Shown here in pieces: positions 11,905 through 22,564 of a stretch of 64,000 bases of DNA. Both the position numbers and the translations under genes were made by a program. A model generated the notes under the pieces. The model searched no databases. It saw only the letters and a program-made list of their open reading frames with translations, and had not been told where the DNA came from. The DNA comes from Heterodera schachtii (Eukaryota; Nematoda; Chromadorea; Rhabditida; Heteroderidae), in assembly GCA_023374025.1 (NCBI GenBank), contig SIJG01000058.1, forward strand, positions 738,903 through 802,902, in the 5' to 3' direction. How positions within the stretch are numbered: the first letter of the stretch is position 1; every line of letters starts with the position of its first letter.

Positions 11905-12972
11905 ATGGAAGGAAACGGGCAAGGAAACAGTGAAACAAATAAAAATATAAACCATCAAAATATTGCTTCGGCAAGCCAAAGTGCTAATGAAAAGGAAATG
12001 AAAAGAATTGCAGAAATAAATCATTGTAGAGAAATGATTATAAAAACAATGGCAGCTTTGGCAAGCAAATCTGATACTGAGAAAATATCTGAATTGAGAG
12101 AGACTGAAAAAAGTGATGAAAAAAATCCAACAGAACCGATTAATAATATGGACTGTCCTTCTAGTTCTGGAATAGGTTTAAGATGTACTGATACTCTTGC
12201 CTGGGCAATGGTTAAACCAGAAAGCGATGAATATCAAAAAAGACAAAAAAGGGATAAAAATAGTTGATCAGCTAAGGATGATTATTTTCCAGAGAATTGG
12301 TGAGTGTGCAATGGCTGTTCGGCTGGGTAAGGAGGACAAATGGCCATATTTTGCATTAGTTCATCCAAATGTAAAACTGGATCAGTATCCACGCTTAGGC
12401 AGTATAATTTCAGTACCGAAAGTGGAAAAGCTTGAATATTTTAGTTCTTTGAATTCTGAGTTATACTCATCAAACCCAAACGAGGAAAGTGGGGGTATTT
12501 ATAATATTATAAAAAGTATAAGAAATGAGATAAAAGCAATTGATGTCGATTTTAATGTATATGATGATGTAAGTGATGATAAAATATACCAGCGTTTCTT
12601 TCCGCATCAAATTGGACCGGATGTAAAAATCTTGACCTTGTAGATGAAGCATGGGCGCAGATAACTGGATTCAAAATTCAAAACCCGCTAGAAGTCATGT
12701 TACTGCCAAAATATAGAAATTGTTTTTCTACTAAAATAATAGAAAGACCAAAAGATTGTGTTAACAAACAATTCTATGTGGGGACCAGCATTTTTTCGGC
12801 AACCAGGATTAATAACAGGCGCTACAGAGACATTGTAGAGGATGCGATCAGCGTCTGGTCTGTCGGCTACTGTGTCATTTGTAGACGCGATGGACATTGG
12901 GCGGGAAACTGCCCCAACAAAAATAGACAAGAAAGAGTTACCAATCGTGGAAGAGGAGGACACCAAAGATGA
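11905..12972 (+). pseudogene. Gag-like zinc-knuckle ORF with two frameshifts
   Basis: Three overlapping open frames (11905-12267, 12197-12643, 12697-12972) read as one protein of about 355 residues if two compensating one-base shifts are allowed. One shift is near 12235-12255 and one near 12626-12632; both lie in A-runs. The N-terminal part is polar and K/E/S/N-rich, with repeated ASAS/ALAS segments encoded by GCTTCGGCAAGC-like repeats. The C-terminus has a retroviral-type zinc knuckle, CVICRRDGHWAGNC (C-x2-C-x4-H-x4-C), followed by a basic RGRGG tail. The knuckle and layout suggest a Gag or nucleocapsid protein, but a cellular zinc-knuckle protein is not excluded. The frame stays open upstream of the ATG to an acceptor-like TTTTTAG at 11821-11826. 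Shifts in homopolymers could be decay or sequencing error. No protease or RT follows. Confidence 0.5.
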
Positions 12973-13248
12973 AATGATTTAGACATGACATGTCAGCCTC
13001 TAGCACTTGTTGAACGACAATTTTCTCAAACTGCTGCGGCAATTCAAATTTTACTTAAATCAAAATTTCAAATAATTGATTCATTTGGGGCATAATTAAC
13101 TCGAGTTAGTGATGAAGTATGAGTGAAATTTTTTTTTCGAAAGATTTTAAATGAGAAAAGTTGCTTTAGTTATGAAAAACATTGACTATTGGATTTTTGC
13201 ACTTATAATTTTATGGAGTGAAGAATATGGAACAAGTTTTTAGAATAA

Positions 13249-13419
13249 ATTACAACCAATTTAGAATGGTACAGCGGTGCCGTTTTTGTGCGAACTCGTG
13301 AACCAGCGGGTCCACGTGGTGTTTGCTTTGTGTGCAAACGTGTCGGACATTTGGCATGTTTGTACGCGGATGGACAATCAGGACATGGCCAACCAAGGGG
13401 CAAAGGGAATTGGAAATAA
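13249..13419 (+). pseudogene. Second, partial copy of the gag-like C-terminus
   Basis: A 56-codon frame between stops contains WYSGAVFVRTR and then CFVCKRVGHLAC before a basic tail. This parallels FYVGTSIFSATR and CVICRRDGHWAGNC in the ORF that ends 277 bases upstream. The order and spacing are the same, so it is a paralogous fragment, not chance. The last knuckle cysteine is displaced (H-x2-C instead of H-x4-C). The copy lacks the N-terminal 250 or so residues. It may be a remnant of a tandem insertion of the same element. Confidence 0.5.
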
Positions 13420-13639
13420 ATAGGAATGATGAAAAGGGCGGAAATGGTGAATTTAATGCTTTGACAATAAATTTTTTTAATGGATCAGGGACGATCCTTT
13501 TAGGGAAGGGAGTGATAGGCGAAAAGTTCATAATTTATTTTTATTGGTTTTACATTTTGAAATATTTTATGCAAAAATCTAAGAAAATTTTTGAATAAAT
13601 TAAAAAAAATAATAATTGTACAAAACTTTTTGTTTTATC

Positions 13640-14165
13640 TGGTTTCAAAAATCTGAGACCAGGGACGGTCTAAAACAGGGTATGAGGTGTAAGAGATAAA
13701 TAAATTAATATTATATTGCCGAAGCATTTTCTCATTTTTATTTTCACATTCATTTTAATGTCTTTTCGTTTTCATTTAATTGCTTCTCCGTTAGCCAATA
13801 AGCGATCAATCTGACTCCTCCCCTTCCCATTTATGTGTATTTAATACGCGATTTTCCCATTGCTAATCACTTAATCCGGATTTTGTATTTTATGTAATTT
13901 AATGCTTTTATTTAATTGTATTTGATTTGTAATATTATTTAAATATTTAATTCCAGTTGTATTTAATTGTTTTAATTTTATTTGTATTTGTTTTCCATGC
14001 TTTTCCTGAAATAAAGGCCATTCCTAAAATGGAGTTGGAGATGGGAGGGAAATGGGACTGATCACCCCAGGACCCCCTCATAAAAATGGTTGGAATTCTG
14101 AGGGTTGGGAGCCCAAAGCCTAATTCAGCGCGTTCCACTGGCACATGTGTTACTATATAAAAAAA
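13640..14165. other. GC-richer segment downstream of gag relic
   Basis: Two GC-richer patches (13655-13690 and about 13995-14150) flank a T-rich middle. The second includes CCCAGGACCCCCTCATAAAA and GGTTGGGAGCCC. The position after a gag-like ORF would suit a decayed LTR or 3' region, but no matching second copy exists upstream, so this is only suggestive. The + strand switches from T-rich to A-rich at about this point. Confidence 0.25.
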
Positions 14166-15249
14166 CAAAATAGTAAAGATCATCCTATATTTAAAAAATA
14201 AACGAAAGATACAATAAATTAAACTTTATTTTAATAAAGATGAGAAAAAATAGCAAATATTTATTAAAACTTTGAAAATTAAACAGAAGCACACGTAGCA
14301 CTCGAAGAACTCATCATGAACGAATGGTTCACACTCGTATGGGAGTAAACATCAAATTTAAAGAATTTCTGCCACGATATTTTTAAAATGACATATGACT
14401 TTGAAAAGGGCGTTTATTTTCATATTTTCAAAAAACTAATAATAAAAAGAAATTAAATATCTAAAATAAAATTTGAATTTTAAAACAAAAACTTTGCCAC
14501 GTTCGACAGTCCTTTAAAATTTGCATAAATTTGATAAAATATAAAAAAAATAAACATTTTTTAAAATTTCATTACAAAGAAAAACAAAAAAAAAAGAGTA
14601 ATGAAATAAAATGATCAAATTAAAGAATTAATAAAGTGACTACTATTTAAAAGATAAAGAGATTAAATTTTTTCGATATTAACTTCAAATATGTTTTTCA
14701 TTTAAAAATTTTACATTTATTTCATAATAAACAATGGTTATTGAAAATAGTCTTAAAAAACCTCATCAAAATAAGAATTACTTAAAAAATTAAATAATTC
14801 ATAAAAAACCAATTATTTTCAATTGCGTTTATGAACTGTAATAATAATTTTACAAATAAAATAAAAAATAATATTAAAATCAATACAATAATAATTAAAA
14901 AATTTTTACCCTTTAGTGACAACAGCACAATCCTTTTTCTACACAATGGAATTTGTAAAAACATTTTGATAAGAACGAACTTATAAGAATAGGAGATTCA
15001 AGCCAAATAACTTTATAGCGGATAAAACGGCAAGAGAAGTGAAAAATGAAAATTGAACATTATATTAAATATTTAATGCGGATGTAAATTTAAAAAGTTT
15101 TTAATTTTGTCAAAACGTTTTTTAAATTTATAAAGCTTAATTTTTGCTAAAAAATGATTAACTTTTTGCACAAATATTATAAAGATTAAAATAAATTTTA
15201 AAAATTCAATTAATAAAAATTGAAATAGTAAAATAACCAATCTATATAC
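14166..15249. other. A-rich repeat DNA with one GC island
   Basis: A-rich background. A GC-richer island at 14283-14350 sits between an AT-rich left flank (TTATTTTAATAAAGATGA...) and TAAACATCAAA. The same flanks surround different islands at 43915-43990, 48957-49016 and 60903-60965. No gene is supported. Confidence 0.4.
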
Positions 15250-16345
15250 TAAACTAGAAACTATTTAATTGTCATTGAAAATTTACAAAATAATATTAAT
15301 ATTATTTTTACTTTATTTTAAAAAAATACAAATACTTTTTGTTTTGAAACGGTATAAATAAACATATATGGAATGAATAGAAACATTGGCAAGATCAGAC
15401 TTTGTCAATTTAGGTATTAATTTAAAAAAGAATACAACAAATTACATAAAGGTTTATTTAACGCAAATTAAAAAAATAAATCTATAAAAAAACTCATTTT
15501 TAAATAAAGTTTTCCGCTGGCCTCTTAACCAAAGTCGTGAATATTTGGCACTACTAAATGTGCAGTAGTCAAAAATTATATATTTGGATGTAGATATATT
15601 ATTATTATAGGTCTAAATTCTAATAAAAAAATAAAAATTAATATTTTTATCAAAATAATAAAAAATATTATTAATTGTTAACCAAGTGTTTCAGAATCAA
15701 TGAGTGAGCCGAGTTCCATGGGATGACAAACAACGAAAACAAACAAAATCATTAAAAATTTCCAAATTTCTAATAAAAATTATAAAGCCAAAAAACAAAT
15801 AATGACCAAGAAAAAACCAACCAGAATAAAAATTCCTCAAACTCTAAATTTAAACATATTTCAGAACCAAATGTATTAAAAACCCAAATAAATAATTGCT
15901 GAAATAATAAAATAAACTAAAATTAAAACGAAGCAGATGAAATCCCATACGAGTCACTGATGACAAAGACAACAAATATAAATATTAAATATTATATATA
16001 TATATATAAAACTTTTACATAACTTACAAATATATTTTAAGACAATTGGAATATTTTGAATGTTCTACATTTAAAAATGGAATCTGCGTTGACATAAAAT
16101 CACCATACACAACCGTGTCAATGACCAAGAGTATTGTTGCTTGGTAATTAGATAAAACTAATGAACTCGAAATAAAAATATAAAATAATAAGGTAATGAA
16201 AAGAATTATTTGGCTTTTAATAATTTTAAAAAAATACAAAATGAATTGATTAATAAATTTGATAAATTTCATGTTTTAGAAAAATATATTTGAGTTTTTG
16301 AACTTTCTCTAGTTAAATATTGCAAAAAGAAGAAAATCAATTAAT
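15250..16345. repeat. Long direct repeat, copy 1 of 2
   Basis: This block is collinear with 24724-25960 over about 1.1 kb. Shared landmarks are AAGATCAGACTTTGTCAATT, TGGCCTCTTA(A/G)CCAAAGTCGT, CCGAGTTCCATGGGATGACA, GAAATCCCATACGAGTCACT and ACAACCGTGTCAATGACCAA. Identity is high but not perfect, with many small A/T indels, so the duplication is not recent. The other copy has about 140 extra bases near 24950-25088. No protein-coding potential is apparent. Confidence 0.75.
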
Positions 16346-17519
16346 ATAATTATAAAACTGGTGCTAAGAAGGCAAAATTTTAATCTATTAAAATAATAAA
16401 AAATCAATTAATTGAAGTAATTAAGAAATGTAAAATCGACGAACCAACAAGTGTCATTTAACCGAAAATTGATTATATATAATATATAGAATAAAAAATT
16501 CAATAAGCTTAATACATAAGGAAAAATTTACTTTAGATTAAACTCACCAGATTTCTTCGTCTTTTAAACAATAAAAATAATAAAATAACGTTAAAAAAAT
16601 TAAATCGGGACGAACAACACTGGACTTTGCATATTTGGATCAAATAATAATAATAATAATTAAATTTTACTGAAATAAAAAAATGCAATGCTATTTATGA
16701 GTGAATCATGTGCGTTCGGGGCAACTCTGCATTATTGTCGAGAATTGTTAATTTATTTATTAATATTTTTTTAAGATAAATTAAATAATATGGTAATGAA
16801 ACAAAGAAATAAAGGAAAATACAATTTTTTATTTCGTCTAATTTGTTATTTTATATTTTAAAATTTATTAAATAAACGAAGATTAAAATATACAGAATTT
16901 AATGAATATAAGAATAAATATTATTATAATTGTTGCTTTATCTCTATAAAATGTTGACAAGAGAAGCCACACAACGTGAGTTATATTTAAATACTTATAA
17001 TTAAAGTAAGTGTTTTATATTTATGAAAAGACAATATGCAAAAAGATCAGGTGGACCCTCAACAAGATAAAACCAAATTAAATGCAAAAACTTAAAAGTT
17101 ATAATTTAAAAATTAGTTCTAAATGAGTTTGAAATAGATTTATATGTAGTCCTATGTACACTTGACGAATGACTGAATATGAATATTCTAAAAAGAAAAA
17201 TATAATTATAAAAAATTCAAAAATGCAAAAGTAATCTAAGACCATTAAAAAAATTTCATTCAAAAACAATAAAAGAAGAAGTAAATAAAAATTAAAAAAT
17301 TGACAAAACATAATGATTCAAAATTGGTGTGTATTTTTTTGAAATGTTGCCATCGTTGAAAATTAATAGATACTTTAATTGAAAAAAAGGTTACTAATAT
17401 TTTTAATATATTACCTTAAAAAGAAATTTTATATAATTTCAAATAGATGCAAATTAATTATTTCTTAGCTTAAATTTGAAGGATTCATTTGATTTGTGCT
17501 GAAATTAAAGGATTAAATA
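16346..17519. other. A-rich DNA, no gene seen
   Basis: A-rich low-complexity sequence. The segment near 17338-17358 (TTTTTGAAATGTTGCCATCG) is the reverse complement of a 21-base stretch near 1837-1858. This is one more sign of inverted family copies across the strand-bias switch. Confidence 0.5.
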
Positions 17520-17523
17520 GTTT
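17520..17523. repeat. Target-site duplication GTTT (left)
   Basis: GTTT directly precedes the left LTR and is repeated at 22561-22564 directly after the right LTR. A 4-bp duplication is normal for many Ty3/Gypsy integrases. Confidence 0.75.
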
Positions 17524-17797
17524 TGTTAGGACCACAAGTCCAAACAAACAAATAATTTATTGAAGAAATAATAAATTACAAAATAAATGCAAAGACGGGG
17601 AACGGAGCAAATAAATTGGGGAGACAACAGAATGAATTAAGCAATGAATGGGGAGGAATAATTGGGAAGGGCACAGGTCAATCAATAGGCATGCGTGTGT
17701 CTGTCTCTAGCACGAAGAGAGCAGACACTGCCAAAACAGTGATGGAATGAAGGGAGAGAAATAAATAAATCGGGGGCAAATTGTGCCTGCCCGAACA
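17524..17797 (-). repeat. 3' LTR of the Gypsy element
   Basis: It begins TGTTCGGGCAGG and ends CCTAACA on the element's strand. A poly(A) signal AATAAA lies at 17556-17561 (- strand), about 30 bases from the LTR end. The sequence is identical by eye to 22287-22560. Confidence 0.95.
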
Positions 17798-17808
17798 CCT
17801 CCCCTTTT
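17798..17808 (-). other. Polypurine tract
   Basis: AAAAGGGGAGG on the - strand abuts the 3' LTR and starts seven bases after the Gag-Pol stop codon. It is the expected primer for plus-strand DNA synthesis. Confidence 0.9.
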
Positions 17809-17815
17809 AGGCTGA

Positions 17816-20800
17816 TCAGTTATGGCCGGGCGAAAATCGGTTCGGCTTACGACGTTGGCGTTGGGGATATCGTCGTTGAATTGGGGCGTCCTCAATCGGA
17901 GCAGCCAAATTTTCCTGAATGGGTTCTGCCTCGTTCTCGATTTGATTGGGCCCTAAATTGGCATTTTCCTCTTCGGGTGGTGCATTATTCGGGGCCGGAG
18001 GCAATGGCAAATCAAATGCCTCGTTTAATATGGCCAATGTCTGATCAAAATTGTCGACCGTTTTCCGGTGGCGAAGTTGATTGGCATGGAAACGGGCGAT
18101 TGATCCGTCGAGAAATTTGACGTCAAAAATCACTCCAAATGTGCCACTGATCACTCCAATTTTCCAATTTTGCGAGGAGCGATGGCGCGCAAAAACCTTG
18201 TCATTCAAAACAAATTTTCGATTTTTGGTGCCAAATCTACGGTTGAAATGCCTTTCCATCTCCAAATCACTTTCAAATGGTTGGTGTGGCGGTGGCCGAA
18301 GGAGATCAATCGTTGTCCTTGGCCTTCGACCGAGCAGCAATTCAGCGGGACACTTCAAATCAGGAAGTGTGTCGTTTGGGGTCGTCCGATAGGTGATCAG
18401 AAAAGTGTCAATGATCTCCTTGTTCGGCTTCCCCTCCCCTTTTAATTTTCTGAATGCTCTCTTAAATGTGTCGACAAATCTCTCCACTTGTCCATTTGAC
18501 ATTGGATTATATGGGGCCGAAAATAAATGTGTGATGCCGTTGGCCGCAACAAATTTGGCAAATTCCGAACTGGAAAATTGCGTGCCATTGTCAGAAACAA
18601 TTGTTTCTGGAATTCCATGGCGTGTGAATAAATAACGCAATTTTTCGATTGTGGCAGTTGCTGTTGAATTGGCCATCTCAAATACCTCCGGGTATTTGGA
18701 AAATGAGTCGACGACAATTAAAAATATTTTGCCGAAGAATGGCCCAGAAAAATCGATGTGAATTCGTTGCCACGGGCCAGTTGGTTTTGGCCATGAATGA
18801 AGATCAGTTTTGATCGGTGCTTTTGCTGCCAATTGGCACGGCTCACAATTTTGGACATAATCCTCAATTTCTTTGTCCAATTTCGGCCAGAAGATGTATT
18901 GGCGGGCGAGCTGCTTCATTCTCTTCATTCCGGGGTGGCCTTTGTGAAATAATCGGAGAATTTTGGCCTGGAAAATTTTCGGAATGACGACTCTTTCGCC
19001 ATACATAAGGCAGCCTTTCAAATTGGTCAGATCACTTTTGCGCCGATGGAAGAGTTTAATGATTTCCGATTCCTTCTCAATTTGCTTTTCGGTTGGCCAG
19101 CCTTGGCGGATGAATTTGATGACCTTTTGAATGTTTGCGTCATTTTTGCTGGCGACGACCAAATCCTCGAATTTGATCGGCAAATTTTTCGAAGTTGAAT
19201 GGAGAATATCTTCCAAAATTGGTTCGGCTGTGATCAAGGCAATGACGCGTTCATTTTCCTCTTCTCCGCCTTTTGCAATGAGTCGGGAGAGTGCGTCTGC
19301 CTGTCCAAAATCCGTCGTTTTGACATATTCAATTTTAAAATCGTAGGCCAACAAAATGAGTGACCAGCGCAACAATCGGTTGGCGCTGCATTGCCGAATC
19401 CCCTTTTTATTTCCGAAAATGGAGAGCAACGGCTTATGGTCGGTTTGGAGAATAAATTTCCGGCCATAAATCATTTTGTGAAATTTCTGCACAGCGAAGA
19501 TCAAGGCCAGCCCTTCCTTCTCAATTTGAGAGTAATTCTTTTCGGCGGGCGCGAGTGACTTTGACGCGTGTGCGATGGCCTTAATTGTCCCATTTGGAAA
19601 TCGATGGGAAATGACGGCGCCGATTCCAAGCTCTGAAGCATCGGCGGACACAATTATGTCCAATTTTGGATCATAATGCGTCAATAATAAATCCGAAGTC
19701 AAAATGTTTTTCAACTTTTGAAATGATTGGCGACAATTGTCGCACCAATTCCATTTTGCTTCGTGTTTGAGCAGATCGTCCAGCGGCTTGCGAATGAAGC
19801 GCATGTTCCTGACGAATTGCTGGTAATGGTTGACCATACCCAAAAATGAGCGCAATGACGAAATGTTGGTCGGCGCGGGCATGTCAACAATGGCTTGGAT
19901 CTTTGATGGGTCGGGTCGGCGTCCATTCTTATCAATAATTAATCCAAGATATTTAATTTCCTCTTGGAAGAAGGCGCATTTCGAAATTTTGACCCGAAAA
20001 CCAAATGATTGCAGCCGATCGAACACATCTTTTAAATGATCAGTGTGTTCGTTGAATGTTCGGCTGGCGACGATGATGTCGTCTAAATATGCCGTAGCAA
20101 AATTCAGACCGGCGAGCATTTTGTCCATGATTGATTGAAAAATGCCTTGTGCCGATTTGACTCCAAAAGGCAGGCGCTCCATAAAATAATTGCCCTTGTG
20201 GGTGGAGATGCCGCAAATTTTCTTCGAATCATCATCCAATTGAATTTGGAAATATGCGTCTTTGAGGTCAATTTGGGAGAAAAATTTTCCTCCGTTCAAA
20301 GTCGCAAAGATGTCGTCCGGAATTGGCAGCGGGTGTTGGTAATCCAGCAATGCATCATTCAATCCCGTTGAATAGTCGATGCATAATCGTGCTGATCCGT
20401 CGCTTTTCTTGACCACCAAAATCGGGGCGGCCCAAGATAAATGTTCAGCTTTACGGATGATTCCCAGCTGTTCCAATCGGTCCAATTCCTTTTCAACAAT
20501 TTCCTTTGAATGATGTGGCATTGGCCTTGCCTTTCTGTAAATTGGTGCGGCCCCATCCTTCAGCTGAAGATGTGCCTTTTCCATGGTGCAAAGTCCTAAT
20601 CCTTCCTCAAAAGTAATGGCGAAAGTTGCCTTTAATTCCCGAATAAATTTGTCGGCGGCCTCGGACGTTAATGGTGCACGTGAAATAGTGTTTTCGCATA
20701 AATTAATGGCGGAATTGCTGATTTTCTTTTTCAATTCGTCCAGCAGGCCAAATGCGTCCATTGTCGAAATGCTCAGTAAATTTAAGGACCCTCTTTTTGC

Positions 20801-22054
20801 GACGTAAAACTCCTGGTCGATGGCAATGTTGCCAAATTGGAATGTGGCAACTCCTTTGCCAATGAATGCGACCTTTGAACCGTCGAAGAGTTGACCTTTT
20901 TCTTCGCACTTCTCAATTTTTGGACGGCCAATTTGATCATAGGCGTCTTCGTCGATGATGTTCACTTCGGTTCCACTGTCGGCAACAAATTTTGTCTTCT
21001 TTTTGTTGACCAAAATTCCGACTTTCAGCAGAGAAGTGGCATTGATGTTCTTTGTTGCCATACCGACGCTGAGACTCCCGATTTGCTTTCGTTGAATTGG
21101 CTTTCTGGCAAATTTGCGTCGCCATTGCTGAACACTTTCGCATTGTGAAGCGATGTGGCCGGGAAATTTGCATTTTGGGCACTTTTCCAATTTGTGACGA
21201 CAATCGTCGGCCCGGTGATCGCCTGCACAACGCCAGCATTTCCGTTGTGCCGTTGAAGCATTTTGCGAATTGTTGGCAAAACGTGAATTTGACGGCATTT
21301 GTTGTTGCTCCCTCTCCTTCCCCCTTTTCAATGCGCTCACATTCTTAAATGCGGATGGCCGTTCAATCAATTTGGCCTCGGCAATAGTTGTCTGAAAATT
21401 GATCAGATCATCCACCATTGAATCATAGGTGATGCCGTCCTTGTCCGCTGCGAGCTTAATCAAAATGCGTTGCCGAAATGATGCATCCTCAGATGATCGC
21501 AATGCTGTCAGCAACATAAGGCATTGAAATTGCTCTTTGGTGATGGAGTCGAAATTGAAGTCTTTCAGCAGTTTCCGGTGTCGGTTAATGAACTGACGAA
21601 AATCTTCACCATCATGGCGAGCTGCCTTGAGGCACTCATATCGGTCAATGAACACCGATTGAGGCCTTGCAAATAATTTTTCCATTTTCACAATTGTCTC
21701 ATCATAATTGAAATCGGTGACAGCGGATGGGAGGACGGAGCGGCTGTATTCGCTGAATGCGGCCTCGCTCAATTTGTTCATGAGGCATTTGACTTTTGTC
21801 GCGTCAATGGCATTCGGTGCCGCGCAGTCAAGTGCGAATTTGAAGCGGGCCAACCATTCCGAAATCCTGCTTTTGTCATCCGTCGGTTCAAATGGATGAA
21901 CATCTGGCAGTGACGGAATTGTAATTGTCGGTGGAGCAGCAGCCGGTGCAGCATTTTGCGGTAATTGATTGGCCAAAAGTTGTTGGACCAATTGCTGCTG
22001 CTGTTGAAGGACCGTAATAAGCTGGTCTAATGTTGGAGGGTTCGCGTTTGCCAT
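17816..22054 (-). CDS. Gag-Pol polyprotein, Ty3/Gypsy type
   Basis: A single 1412-aa frame encodes all core functions. Gag fills roughly residues 1-310: a Q-rich start, a capsid-like helical region, then two zinc knuckles (CWRCAGDHRADDC near 273 and CPKCKFPGHIASQC near 290). The aspartic protease active site is DSGTE near 360. Reverse transcriptase carries FSQIDLKDAYFQI and the catalytic YLDD near 656. RNase H follows, with DASELGIGAV near 803 and TDHKPLL near 870. Integrase has an H-H-C-C finger (HKGHPG near 1035, NCEPCQ near 1069) and the D,D,E triad (HIDFSG near 1098, SDNGTQF near 1151, NGQVERF near 1189). A basic tail ends ...RKPNRF. Gag and Pol share one frame, so no ribosomal frameshift is needed; protease would cleave the product. 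The first ATG lies 232 bases from the 5' LTR. All catalytic residues I looked for are present. Confidence 0.95.
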   Translation of the reverse strand: MANANPPTLDQLITVLQQQQQLVQQLLANQLPQNAAPAAAPPTITIPSLPDVHPFEPTDDKSRISEWLARFKFALDCAAPNAIDATKVKCLMNKLSEAAFSEYSRSVLPSAVTDFNYDETIVKMEKLFARPQSVFIDRYECLKAARHDGEDFRQFINRHRKLLKDFNFDSITKEQFQCLMLLTALRSSEDASFRQRILIKLAADKDGITYDSMVDDLINFQTTIAEAKLIERPSAFKNVSALKRGKEREQQQMPSNSRFANNSQNASTAQRKCWRCAGDHRADDCRHKLEKCPKCKFPGHIASQCESVQQWRRKFARKPIQRKQIGSLSVGMATKNINATSLLKVGILVNKKKTKFVADSGTEVNIIDEDAYDQIGRPKIEKCEEKGQLFDGSKVAFIGKGVATFQFGNIAIDQEFYVAKRGSLNLLSISTMDAFGLLDELKKKISNSAINLCENTISRAPLTSEAADKFIRELKATFAITFEEGLGLCTMEKAHLQLKDGAAPIYRKARPMPHHSKEIVEKELDRLEQLGIIRKAEHLSWAAPILVVKKSDGSARLCIDYSTGLNDALLDYQHPLPIPDDIFATLNGGKFFSQIDLKDAYFQIQLDDDSKKICGISTHKGNYFMERLPFGVKSAQGIFQSIMDKMLAGLNFATAYLDDIIVASRTFNEHTDHLKDVFDRLQSFGFRVKISKCAFFQEEIKYLGLIIDKNGRRPDPSKIQAIVDMPAPTNISSLRSFLGMVNHYQQFVRNMRFIRKPLDDLLKHEAKWNWCDNCRQSFQKLKNILTSDLLLTHYDPKLDIIVSADASELGIGAVISHRFPNGTIKAIAHASKSLAPAEKNYSQIEKEGLALIFAVQKFHKMIYGRKFILQTDHKPLLSIFGNKKGIRQCSANRLLRWSLILLAYDFKIEYVKTTDFGQADALSRLIAKGGEEENERVIALITAEPILEDILHSTSKNLPIKFEDLVVASKNDANIQKVIKFIRQGWPTEKQIEKESEIIKLFHRRKSDLTNLKGCLMYGERVVIPKIFQAKILRLFHKGHPGMKRMKQLARQYIFWPKLDKEIEDYVQNCEPCQLAAKAPIKTDLHSWPKPTGPWQRIHIDFSGPFFGKIFLIVVDSFSKYPEVFEMANSTATATIEKLRYLFTRHGIPETIVSDNGTQFSSSEFAKFVAANGITHLFSAPYNPMSNGQVERFVDTFKRAFRKLKGEGKPNKEIIDTFLITYRTTPNDTLPDLKCPAELLLGRRPRTTIDLLRPPPHQPFESDLEMERHFNRRFGTKNRKFVLNDKVFARHRSSQNWKIGVISGTFGVIFDVKFLDGSIARFHANQLRHRKTVDNFDQTLAILNEAFDLPLPPAPNNAPPEEENANLGPNQIENEAEPIQENLAAPIEDAPIQRRYPQRQRRKPNRFSPGHN

Positions 22055-22266
22055 TTGATGTTTGACGAATTAAAAACTGCACACGGCAGAACCAATTCCG
22101 ACACGAGGAATTAAGTTTTTTGATGAGTCAGCGAAGTCAGAAATCAACAAGAGATTTTTGAACTTCCCAAAAATGAATTTATTCAACACGAGAATAAATC
22201 CAATTGACGCGGTGATGAATTGGCGTCGAAAATTGTTCGAATGAATAAATGGTCGAACAGTTCGAA

Positions 22267-22286
22267 TGAGTGACGGGCGTCGCCAA
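22267..22286 (-). other. Primer-binding site
   Basis: One base after the 5' LTR the element's strand reads TGGCGACGCCCGTCACTC. TGG is the complement of the universal tRNA CCA end. The primer tRNA should therefore end ...TGACGGGCGTCGCCA. I cannot name the tRNA with confidence. Confidence 0.8.
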
Positions 22287-22560
22287 TGTTAGGACCACAA
22301 GTCCAAACAAACAAATAATTTATTGAAGAAATAATAAATTACAAAATAAATGCAAAGACGGGGAACGGAGCAAATAAATTGGGGAGACAACAGAATGAAT
22401 TAAGCAATGAATGGGGAGGAATAATTGGGAAGGGCACAGGTCAATCAATAGGCATGCGTGTGTCTGTCTCTAGCACGAAGAGAGCAGACACTGCCAAAAC
22501 AGTGATGGAATGAAGGGAGAGAAATAAATAAATCGGGGGCAAATTGTGCCTGCCCGAACA
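22287..22560 (-). repeat. 5' LTR of the Gypsy element
   Basis: 274 bp, identical by eye to the other LTR. It should carry the element's promoter; AT-rich TTTATTTATTT near its start on the - strand is a possible TATA region, but this cannot be confirmed. Confidence 0.95.
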
Positions 22561-22564
22561 GTTT
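22561..22564. repeat. Target-site duplication GTTT (right)
   Basis: This repeats 17520-17523. Confidence 0.75.

Larger units (their letters stand above)
17524..22560 (-). mobile_element. Complete Ty3/Gypsy LTR retrotransposon
   Basis: The 5037-bp element lies on the - strand. It has two 274-bp LTRs (17524-17797 and 22287-22560), each with TGTT...AACA ends, and I could find no difference between them. It also has a GTTT duplication, a primer-binding site, an uninterrupted Gag-Pol ORF and a polypurine tract. Order on its own strand is LTR, PBS, about 230-base leader, gag, protease, RT, RNase H, integrase, PPT, LTR. RT before integrase makes it Ty3/Gypsy rather than Copia; no env-like ORF is present. 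The protein style recalls the nematode K02A2.6-like/Mag lineage, from memory and unverified. Identical LTRs and an intact ORF mean a recent, probably still competent insertion. Confidence 0.95.

Noticed and set aside
17881..21899. Many + strand and out-of-frame ORFs over the Gypsy element
   Set aside because: They are shadows of the 1412-aa Gag-Pol frame and carry no independent motifs.
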